A DNA stretch of 30,981 bases from JBHICC01 sp046759385 (GTDB lineage Bacteria; Pseudomonadota; Gammaproteobacteria; Acidiferrobacterales; SPGG2), in NCBI GenBank assembly GCA_046759385.1, contig JBHICC010000032.1:1-30981 (forward strand). The letters run 5' to 3'. A program made the translations under genes and the position numbers. Under the pieces are notes generated by a model. It was not told the DNA's origin. It did no database searches and worked only from the letters and a program-made list of their open reading frames with translations. The first letter of the stretch is position 1, and the number at the start of each line of letters is the position of its first letter. Shown in pieces: positions 25,218 through 30,981 of this stretch.

Positions 25218-25976
25218 TTGTCTGAGTTAACCGTCCTTGCGCTCCTTTGGTGTTGTCTGACGCTGCTACTTGCCGGCATCGTCAAAGGTGTACTGGGCAT
25301 TGGGTTGCCGGTCATCTCGATCCCGTTGTTGGCACTCGTTCTGCAGGTCCCGCAGGCGGTGGCACTATTGCCGATACCGATTCTGGTCTCCAACGTCTGG
25401 CAGGCGTTCTATGGCGGGTATTTTTTTACCTCCTTGCGCCGCTTTTGGGCCTTGATCCTTGCGCTTATTGCCGGTACTGCCGTAGGTGTGAAGGTGCTCG
25501 CGACGGTAGACCAACAGGTGCTCTTCGGACTCATCGGCGTTATCGTAATTCTCTTTTCGCTAACGAACTATTTGCAACCGCAGCTACACTTGCCAAAACG
25601 CGGCGAGCTGAGCGTCGGGATTATTGTTGGTTTTGTGGGCGGCGTACTCGGCGGGCTGTCGACTATTTTCGGACCACCACTGATCATGTTTTTGATCGCG
25701 TTACGCCTTTCAAAGGACGAGTTTGTCGGCACCATTGCGACGCTTTACCTTACCGGTGCGGTTCCATTGTTGATTGCACTCGGTGCTTTCGACGTTATGG
25801 GTCTTAAAGAGTTGCTGTGGTCAGCCCTGGCGACGGTTCCGCTGTTCCTGGGGGTGTTGTTAGGGCAGCTATTAAGAAACCGGCTCAATCAAGAAGTGTT
25901 TCGCAAGGGTCTGCTTGCCATGCTAGTGATCGCCGGTATCGCCCTCGTCAGAAGGGCATTCGTTTGGACTGATTAG
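25218..25976 (+). CDS. TauE/SafE (TSUP) family membrane exporter
   Basis: The 252-residue protein has about seven to eight hydrophobic segments and the two internally related TSUP halves: GIVKGVLGIGLPVISIPLL at about residues 16-34 and GFVGGVLGGLSTIFGPPL at about 137-154. TSUP members include sulfite, sulfoacetate and other anion exporters, commonly found in sulfonate-degradation clusters to remove sulfite. The start is TTG at 25218. The 123 bases upstream hold no convincing gene. Its stop codon overlaps the stop of the convergent glmE gene. The nearby SauS-like enzyme makes a sulfite-export role the leading guess, but the family is broad. Confidence 0.85.
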   Translation: MSELTVLALLWCCLTLLLAGIVKGVLGIGLPVISIPLLALVLQVPQAVALLPIPILVSNVWQAFYGGYFFTSLRRFWALILALIAGTAVGVKVLATVDQQVLFGLIGVIVILFSLTNYLQPQLHLPKRGELSVGIIVGFVGGVLGGLSTIFGPPLIMFLIALRLSKDEFVGTIATLYLTGAVPLLIALGAFDVMGLKELLWSALATVPLFLGVLLGQLLRNRLNQEVFRKGLLAMLVIAGIALVRRAFVWTD

Positions 25977-27478
25977 CGTTTCTTCCAAGGGAAGGGCGCG
26001 AGCTTATCGAGCGCTTCGGATATCTCGTAGACGCTGGTTACCGCAAGCTCGTGATCGTAGGGTCTATGTTCGCGCTCGGCGCGGCGACGCAGGCATTCTT
26101 CATGGAATGCCAAGACGTCGTTTGGAAACGGCATCGCCGCCGGATCGAAGATCCTCAGGTACCCATCGGCGTCGCGCGCGGGCAATACGCGGCTCTTAAC
26201 GAAACGATTGGGTGACCAGGGAATATCCAACACACCCGCCTCGCACGCGCGTACCGCACCGATCGCCACATCACCGTCGCCAAGCTCTAGTACTTTGTCG
26301 ATCACAGGGCGTGCTTCCCGCCGGATCAAATCTTTTTCGCGTTCGAACTCCGCGAACCCGTCCAGGCGTAAGTTCCTTGCGAGGTAAATCGCCATACGCG
26401 TCATGCGCAATCCTTCGGCATTGGCTTTGGGTGTTGGCAGGCCGAAGGCTTCGTGGGTGCTCTTGGTGGTGACACTGACCGCACCGCCGACGGCCGCTAG
26501 GGTTCCGCCATACGAGATCAGCGCGGCGCATTGCGCTTCATCTTGTGGCCACGCCCCCATCCAATGCAACGAGATCACCGGTGTAAATACATCGTGGTAA
26601 CCGCATTGTTGCAGATACTCCTGGGCCAATTCGGCACACACGCGAATCGCGGCGGCGTCCTGAACCAGGTGTAGCGTTTGTCCGAGCTCGAGGCCGTAAT
26701 TGCACACGCCTTGGGCGGCGGCAAGCAACGCGTCGAGCACGCAGGTGATGATAGCGATTGAAGGGGGGATATTAGTCCCCGTGAGAAAACCGGGCTGCCG
26801 GCGGTGCAACTCAACCCCATGGCCTTGATAGAGCGCCGCGAGCCGATCGAGATACTGGTAATTCCGGATCCCCTCTTCGATCGATACCTCTTTCGTGTAA
26901 GACACGGTGTAGGCGATACCCGAGCCAAGATAACCGGAGTAACCGGCGGCATAGCCGATCTCCGCAGTGAGCTTGGGCATCGCGGTGCCAGAGAGCACGA
27001 TCGCTGGTTTGTCGATTGCCTCGGTCAATCGCCGGCATGCGTTGACGCCATAGTTGACAATCGGCAGGCCGTTTAGCATCGATCGGCCCATCTTCTCCGA
27101 CTCGTCGATGCCCTTCTGTGCCTGGGCAAAGCGCTCGTTACGGGTGTAACTGTCCGTGGTCGTTGGCACTACGTCGGCGAGCCCTTCCTTGTCCAGGGTT
27201 TGCATGAGCTCGATTTGCATATCGAGCGTGCCAAAACCGCCGCGTGGTTGCGTGAGGCAGCGACCCTCCGCGGCCGCCTGGCGCATCACCCAGCCGAGCT
27301 GTTTGTGTTTAGGCAGGCTTTGGTGATAGCTGACCGCATCTGCGAGATTGACCTCGGCTCCGGTTGGCCAGCGCGCGAGATTCTGTTGCCGCATACGCTT
27401 AAACAGATCCTCCGGAATTTGATCCGCCGTTAACGGCGTGCTCGTCGCCTTTGCTTTAGCCGAGAGAGGTTTGGTCAT
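25973..27478 (-). CDS. glmE: Glutamate (methylaspartate) mutase, subunit E
   Basis: The 501-residue catalytic subunit forms the TIM barrel of the adenosylcobalamin-dependent mutase that interconverts L-glutamate and threo-3-methyl-L-aspartate. Recognisable stretches are QPRGGFGTLDMQIELMQ (R79), TDSYTRN (R113), NGLPIVNYGVNACR, GSGIAYTVSYTKEVSIEEG and PVISLHWMGAWP. R79 and R113 are 34 residues apart, as are R66 and R100 of the clostridial substrate-binding arginine group, so both seem conserved. The start is ATG 27478 (MTKPLSAKAK); a longer frame back to 27670 has only low-complexity basic sequence and overlaps glmL widely. It overlaps the glmL end by 23 bases and is the last gene of the operon. 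Confidence 0.93.
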   Translation of the reverse strand: MTKPLSAKAKATSTPLTADQIPEDLFKRMRQQNLARWPTGAEVNLADAVSYHQSLPKHKQLGWVMRQAAAEGRCLTQPRGGFGTLDMQIELMQTLDKEGLADVVPTTTDSYTRNERFAQAQKGIDESEKMGRSMLNGLPIVNYGVNACRRLTEAIDKPAIVLSGTAMPKLTAEIGYAAGYSGYLGSGIAYTVSYTKEVSIEEGIRNYQYLDRLAALYQGHGVELHRRQPGFLTGTNIPPSIAIITCVLDALLAAAQGVCNYGLELGQTLHLVQDAAAIRVCAELAQEYLQQCGYHDVFTPVISLHWMGAWPQDEAQCAALISYGGTLAAVGGAVSVTTKSTHEAFGLPTPKANAEGLRMTRMAIYLARNLRLDGFAEFEREKDLIRREARPVIDKVLELGDGDVAIGAVRACEAGVLDIPWSPNRFVKSRVLPARDADGYLRIFDPAAMPFPNDVLAFHEECLRRRAEREHRPYDHELAVTSVYEISEALDKLAPFPWKKR

Positions 27479-28874
27479 GAGGACGCTGTTCACCGATCGG
27501 TTGCAGGTGCGCCTTAGCCAACGCCAACGCCGCTTCGGGTTCGACACCCGCGAGCAATCCGCAGCCGTACAGCAAGTAGTCGCGATCAAATAGCAGCTGC
27601 GGCTGCCGCGGTCGCAGTGATAGCGGCTCGGCGGCTTCTGCGAGCACGGTCGCAAGAAGCGCTTCCGCATCTTCCCCGCGCGCCAACCCGCCGCCCGTGC
27701 CGATTAAGGTTTTCACCTCGGTTAAGTCCTTTCCGCGTTGAACAGTAACCGGCCCGGTTACAGTATAAACAGTCTCTGTCGTACCCGCGTGACGCTGTAC
27801 CGCCAGCCGCGCGGCGCAACACGCGAGCACGTGCTCAAAGGCACATTCATCTTCGTTTTGGGGCAAGGTTTCGACGTTCGTGCACGCGTGTTGTGTCAGC
27901 TCGGTTACGCGCACGGGAGACAGGCCGGCTTCAGAGGCGACACGCTCTAGACCTATCGCGTCGACGATTGACGGTGCATTGTACCGCATGCCTAAATCAC
28001 CCTCGACCGTACGCTTGAGATAGGGTTCGGGTAGGCCCTGCGTTATCACGCCTTCATTCGAAGGCTCACCCGCACACACCGAATGCACATCGGTGGTTGC
28101 GCCGCCGATATCGACTACCAACAGTGATCCCAATCCGTCCTCGTTGTCGTGACCGTCGGCCACAAGGCGTGCACCCTCCAGCACGGCCGCCGGGGTGGGC
28201 ATGAGAACCTGATCAACCATTGCTTGAGCGCGGTCAATACCTTTCGCGTGCACAATGCGTTCGATGAACACCTGGCGGATCGCGTTACGGGCGGGCTCGG
28301 TGTTGAGCACCCCGAATTGCGGCATGACATTTTCCGTCACCATAGCGGTGTTCCCAGCGTTTCGCAGAATCGTATGCACGTTGTCAGCGGCGACACGATT
28401 GCCGGCGACGATAATTGGGCACTCAATTGGCGCCTCTGCGAGCGCACGGGCGTTCGCCAGGATCACTTCGGTATTGCCGCCGTCGGTACCGCCGGCGAGC
28501 AGGATGATATCGGGGACTAACTGGCTAATGCGATGTGTGTCTTCCAAGGTCAGTTGATACGCAAATGCCTCCACTAACCTCGCCCCTGCCCCAAGTGCCG
28601 CTTGTCGTGCCGCCTCTGCAGTCAGCTCCTTGACCAGTCCGACCGTAACCATGCGCAGCCCGCCGCCGGCGCTGCTGCAAGCAAGGCGGTAACTGAAATC
28701 GGGCAGTGGCCCCATTCGCTTTTCCAGGTCGGCGAACGCTAGCTCCATGCCAACTGTCACGTCACTGGCGACTGTGGACGGCCCCTGCGCCGACGCAAGC
28801 ATCCGCGCCGGCTCGAGCGCTACGGCACGCAGTTTCGTGTATGTGCTGCCGAAGTCGATCAGCAGCGCCGTCAG
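27456..28874 (-). CDS. glmL: MutL/GlmL reactivation-type ATPase of glutamate mutase
   Basis: This ASKHA-fold (actin/Hsp70-like) protein is the MutL/GlmL partner regularly encoded with glutamate mutase and thought to help reactivate or assemble it. Motifs: TALLIDFGSTYTKLRAV (phosphate 1) at the very start, ILLAGGTDGGN, VVDIGGATTDVHSV (phosphate 2) and GTGGGLARGEDAEAL (adenosine). I place the start at CTG 28874, giving 472 residues: the family begins right at this motif, GGAGGA lies seven bases before the CTG, and CTGA overlaps the glmS stop. No ATG, GTG or TTG occurs in frame after 29012, whose 46 extra residues are arginine-rich and antisense-like in character. The alternative long start is possible but unlikely. 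Confidence 0.88.
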   Translation of the reverse strand: MTALLIDFGSTYTKLRAVALEPARMLASAQGPSTVASDVTVGMELAFADLEKRMGPLPDFSYRLACSSAGGGLRMVTVGLVKELTAEAARQAALGAGARLVEAFAYQLTLEDTHRISQLVPDIILLAGGTDGGNTEVILANARALAEAPIECPIIVAGNRVAADNVHTILRNAGNTAMVTENVMPQFGVLNTEPARNAIRQVFIERIVHAKGIDRAQAMVDQVLMPTPAAVLEGARLVADGHDNEDGLGSLLVVDIGGATTDVHSVCAGEPSNEGVITQGLPEPYLKRTVEGDLGMRYNAPSIVDAIGLERVASEAGLSPVRVTELTQHACTNVETLPQNEDECAFEHVLACCAARLAVQRHAGTTETVYTVTGPVTVQRGKDLTEVKTLIGTGGGLARGEDAEALLATVLAEAAEPLSLRPRQPQLLFDRDYLLYGCGLLAGVEPEAALALAKAHLQPIGEQRPHDQTSLG

Positions 28875-29335
28875 TGGCTTGTCCTCCGCAGACGTTTCGC
28901 GCGTGCGGCGAAGTCGCGCTCGAGCGCGTCGATCACGTCGTTGGTCCGTGTTCCCGGGGGAAACGCGCGGTCGAAGCCCATATCGAGAAAGCGCTTTTCG
29001 ACCCGCGGCCACGGTTGCTTGCCCACGACCAGGTTTCCACCGATGTAGAGCAAGATGTTATCGAGCCCGGCTTCGACACAAAGGTCACGAAATCCTCGGC
29101 AATCGAGCTCACCCTGACCGTACAACGACGATACCATGATGCCATCGGCAGCGGTTTCGATCGCCGCCTTAATAAATTCCTCAGCTGGGGTCAACGCGCC
29201 CAGCGCGACGACGGTATAGCCCGCCTTTTCTAACGCCATACTCAAGATACGGTTGCCAACGATATGGGTATCGGCGCCGATCACTCCAGTGACCAAAGTC
29301 TTTAGTTCACTGTTGCGTGTGTCCGGGTTCATCAT
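28871..29335 (-). CDS. glmS: Glutamate mutase, B12-binding subunit S
   Basis: The 154-residue protein has the corrinoid-binding signature DTHIVG (D22, H24, G27), then VSSLYGQGE and IGGNLVVG, as in GlmS, which binds adenosylcobalamin through the histidine in place of dimethylbenzimidazole. With two GlmE chains it forms the active mutase. Length is a little above the clostridial protein (137) owing to the N- and C-terminal tails. Starts at ATG 29335 or 29332 are both possible and no strong ribosome site is visible, so coupling to the HAD gene 17 bases upstream is likely. The name glmS here is not glucosamine-6-phosphate synthase. Confidence 0.94.
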   Translation of the reverse strand: MMNPDTRNSELKTLVTGVIGADTHIVGNRILSMALEKAGYTVVALGALTPAEEFIKAAIETAADGIMVSSLYGQGELDCRGFRDLCVEAGLDNILLYIGGNLVVGKQPWPRVEKRFLDMGFDRAFPPGTRTNDVIDALERDFAARAKRLRRTSH

Positions 29336-29352
29336 CACACGGTTCGCAGCAA

Positions 29353-30030
29353 CTAAACACCGAGTTGGGTCGCGAGCTCTGCCAGATCTTTTACGACCAG
29401 ATCCGGTTGCGGCCCGAGCTCATCAAGCGGCTCGCCGGTGCGGTTGATCCAAAATGTGGGATAGCCGTAGTGCTTGCCGCCAATGACATCAAACGAGTTC
29501 CCGGATACAAAGCCGATGTGCTCTTTCGGCAGGCTCAGTTTTTCCACTGCGAGGTCGTAGGCAGGACGGCCGGGTTTATACACCTTGTAGGGCTCGGCAC
29601 TGATGATCTCTTTGAAATATTGCCGCACTCCAGCGTTTTTCTGCGATTCCTCGATCATCCAATCCGAGGCCATCGACAGCACTACGAGCGTATATTTCGA
29701 GGCCAGTCGTTTAAGCGCGGCGGGTACCTCGGGAAACGGCGGCAGCACCAGATCGGCCTCGACCAGCTTCTTGTGAAGGCTGTCGCTAATTTCGAGCGAC
29801 AGGCTCTTGCCGGCATAGGTCAAGGCGCGTTTGGTGAGCTCGTCCCAGCTGAGATAACGCTGCATCATGCCGCTCAAAAAGCAGTACTGCTTCAAGGTGC
29901 TGAACCAAAGCCTGGCGAGCTCTTCGCCGCGACTGGGGAAAACTTCGTCCATGACCTTGGCGACGGCGTGCTTGTCAAAAAGCGTGTTGTAGTGATCGAA
30001 TGCTAGGGCCTTGATGTTGTTCGTGCTCAT
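29353..30030 (-). CDS. HAD-superfamily hydrolase, type II haloacid dehalogenase-like
   Basis: The 225-residue protein has the type II haloacid dehalogenase pattern: nucleophile D12 in ALAFDHYNTLFD, motif II serine in VVLSMASDW, motif III lysine in KVYKPGRPAYDLA, and a late SGNSFDVIGGKHYGY with the acidic residue. The usual GTL of motif I is NTL here. Such enzymes hydrolyse 2-haloacids or small phosphoesters; the sequence alone does not decide. ATG 30030 is preceded by CCGGAG with seven bases of spacing; a start ten codons upstream has no such site. It is the first gene of the operon ending in glmE, which suggests a role in making or protecting the mutase's substrate. Confidence 0.9.
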   Translation of the reverse strand: MSTNNIKALAFDHYNTLFDKHAVAKVMDEVFPSRGEELARLWFSTLKQYCFLSGMMQRYLSWDELTKRALTYAGKSLSLEISDSLHKKLVEADLVLPPFPEVPAALKRLASKYTLVVLSMASDWMIEESQKNAGVRQYFKEIISAEPYKVYKPGRPAYDLAVEKLSLPKEHIGFVSGNSFDVIGGKHYGYPTFWINRTGEPLDELGPQPDLVVKDLAELATQLGV

Positions 30031-30056
30031 GAGACGACTCCGGCTGCATTTGGCTG

Positions 30057-30269
30057 TCAATAGGAATCTTCAACTGTCAGGGAGGTGATAGCGCTGTCAA
30101 GGTACAGTCTATCACGGAGTCGGTACCGCAAAACGCGGTTGCGTTGGGCCTGCTGGGCGTTGATAACTACTCTACGTGCTCGCGCTTCAAGTGCGGAAAC
30201 GTGCTTGTTGTAGCGCAAGGTAAGCGCGTGGATACGGCGTTCGAGTGTCGTCTGCTCCGCGGCACACAA
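30057..30269 (-). CDS. Possible small protein, coiled-coil-like
   Basis: A 70-residue open frame on the minus strand begins with TTG and ends 26 bases before the HAD start. Its middle reads TLERRIHALTLRYNKHVSALEARARR, an amphipathic, charged stretch compatible with a coiled coil, and it ends SLTVEDSY. An in-frame stop lies three codons before the TTG, and no ribosome site is evident. I recognise no family. It could be a genuine small gene, a decayed fragment, or chance; the hairpin at 30085-30115 lies inside its 3' part, which argues for a leader function instead. Confidence 0.25.
   Translation of the reverse strand: MCAAEQTTLERRIHALTLRYNKHVSALEARARRVVINAQQAQRNRVLRYRLRDRLYLDSAITSLTVEDSY
30085..30115 (-). 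promoter_or_regulatory. Imperfect hairpin in the HAD-glm operon leader
   Basis: GTGATAG (30085-30091) pairs with CTATCAC (30109-30115), and the inner CTGT (30094-30097) pairs with ACAG (30104-30107), leaving a small asymmetric bulge (CG versus T) and a six-base loop. It lies about 55-85 bases upstream of the HAD start. It could be an attenuation or stability element, or a symmetric operator. Confidence 0.5.
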
Positions 30270-30378
30270 CGATCGCTAGAAAAAGAAAAATGCAGACATG
30301 CTGCGCTCTGGAGTAAAACTAGATAGAAATCGAGGCCGCGACACGCAGGCTCACACGTCCTTATTAGTCGCTCGCGGA

Positions 30379-30981
30379 TCAGCGTGACCAGGATTGCCGC
30401 GAGCCGAAGATCTTGAACCAGCTGGACCACAAGCTCTTTGCGCGCTCGTCACCCTGCAGGTAGTCGTCGCCGCGGATGTAGCGCTCCCTGAGCTTCCGCG
30501 AGCCCCAGTCGATGCAGTACACGACGCCGATGATCATGAGGATGATGGTGCAGGCGTTGGAGAACTCGAATGCCCGCAGGTTGTCGGAGAGCAGGAAACC
30601 GATGCCGCCGGCGCCGACGATGCCAAGAATGGTGGCCGCCCGGGTGTTGGACTCGAACATGTACAGGGCGTTGGTCAACAGCACCGGCATCACCTGGGGT
30701 AGGACGCCGAAACGGATCACCTCCAGACGGTTGCCGCCGGATGCCCTGACTCCCTCGACCTGCTTGCGGTCGATGTTCTCGATGGCTTCGGAAAAGAGTA
30801 TCACCAGGATGCCGGTGTCGATGATGGCGATGGCCATGATACCGGGCAGCGGGCCAAGGCCCACGGCACGTACGAAAATGAGTCCCCAGATCATGTAATC
30901 GGCGGCGCGCAGCACATCGGCGAAGCGGCGGGTGGCGAACTGGAGCGGCCGGATGGGATTGAAGTTCTTGGCCGCCATGAA
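30379..30981 (-). CDS. phnE: Phosphonate-type ABC transporter permease (PhnE-like), 5' truncated by window end
   Basis: The visible C-terminal 200 residues match the PhnE permease family: NPIRPLQFATRRFADVLRAA, then MIWGLIFVRAVGLGPLPGI, the EAA-type loop VEGVRASGGNRLEVIRFGVL, and NTRAATILGIVGAGGIGFLL. PhnE is the inner-membrane channel of the PhnCDE importer for phosphonates or phosphate-type anions. The reading frame is open through the right edge, so the start lies outside. Codons end mostly in G or C: hand counts of two 60-base lines give about 63-65% G+C against 57% in a line of the HAD gene. That suggests a different origin from the genes to the left. Confidence 0.85.
   Translation of the reverse strand, partial: FMAAKNFNPIRPLQFATRRFADVLRAADYMIWGLIFVRAVGLGPLPGIMAIAIIDTGILVILFSEAIENIDRKQVEGVRASGGNRLEVIRFGVLPQVMPVLLTNALYMFESNTRAATILGIVGAGGIGFLLSDNLRAFEFSNACTIILMIIGVVYCIDWGSRKLRERYIRGDDYLQGDERAKSLWSSWFKIFGSRQSWSR

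Larger units (their letters stand above)
30031..30378. other. Long intergenic leader between PhnE-like and HAD genes
   Basis: These 348 bases hold an imperfect hairpin, one possible small ORF on the minus strand, and the promoter of the HAD-glm operon, which I could not pick out. I looked for a cobalamin riboswitch here because the operon makes a B12 enzyme; I found no B12 box. The G+C-rich character of the PhnE-like gene ends at about 30380, so the left edge of a foreign segment may lie here. Confidence 0.5.

Noticed and set aside
27479..27670. A 64-codon N-terminal extension of glmE
   Set aside because: Basic, cysteine-rich and overlapping glmL; the family start fits ATG 27478.
29317..30006. 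A 229-codon open frame antisense to the HAD gene
   Set aside because: Opposite strand of a gene with all four HAD motifs; the translation shows no domain.
30031..30378. Cobalamin riboswitch upstream of the glutamate mutase operon
   Set aside because: Looked for the B12 box on the minus strand; only a distant look-alike (AGCCGGAGTCGTCT) near the HAD ribosome site was found.
1..30981. CRISPR arrays, tRNA or rRNA genes, insertion sequences
   Set aside because: No regularly spaced repeats, cloverleaf sequences, transposase or integrase frames were seen.

Overview
This is a gene-dense bacterial window with no tRNA, rRNA, CRISPR array or insertion sequence that I can see. The gene set points to a proteobacterium, probably beta or gamma: a homodimeric-type pyruvate dehydrogenase E1, a dihydrolipoyl dehydrogenase carrying its own lipoyl domain, a MaeB-type malic enzyme fused to a phosphotransacetylase-like domain, and a TctABC tripartite tricarboxylate transporter. 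I cannot name a genus. Base composition is moderately G+C rich and fairly even until the last 0.6 kb, which is visibly richer in G and C.

Region 1 (1-10.5 kb, + strand) is central carbon metabolism: maeB, then the pyruvate dehydrogenase block aceE-aceF-lpd, an alpha/beta hydrolase, lipA and a dodecin, closed by a G+C-rich hairpin. MaeB makes pyruvate, the complex turns it into acetyl-CoA, LipA makes the lipoyl groups on AceF and Lpd, and dodecin can buffer flavin.

Region 2 (10.5-15.8 kb) holds an acyl-CoA synthetase diverging from an MFS permease, then a class I fumarase followed by an NRDE/TANGO2-like protein.

Region 3 (16-26 kb, + strand) is the most interesting accessory part. It is a tight seven-gene operon of tctC-tctB-tctA, a PLP ammonia-lyase of the threonine/3-hydroxyaspartate dehydratase type, an acylating aldehyde dehydrogenase resembling SauS (sulfoacetaldehyde dehydrogenase), and both subunits of an ADP-forming acyl-CoA ligase of the SucCD type. 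After a small remnant of a zinc-type oxidoreductase come an MFS permease and a TauE/SafE-type exporter. SauS-like enzyme, ADP-forming ligase and TauE-like exporter together suggest uptake of a sulfonated acid, its CoA activation and reduction to an aldehyde, and export of the released sulfite. The desulfonating enzyme (Xsc or another) is not in the window, so this is a hypothesis.

Region 4 (26-30 kb, - strand) is an operon read toward region 3: a type II haloacid-dehalogenase-like HAD protein, then coenzyme B12-dependent glutamate (methylaspartate) mutase as glmS-glmL-glmE. GlmL appears to start at a CTG codon overlapping the glmS stop. The mutase operon and the exporter gene meet tail to tail with overlapping stop codons. 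The window ends inside a PhnE-like phosphonate ABC permease gene of different base composition.
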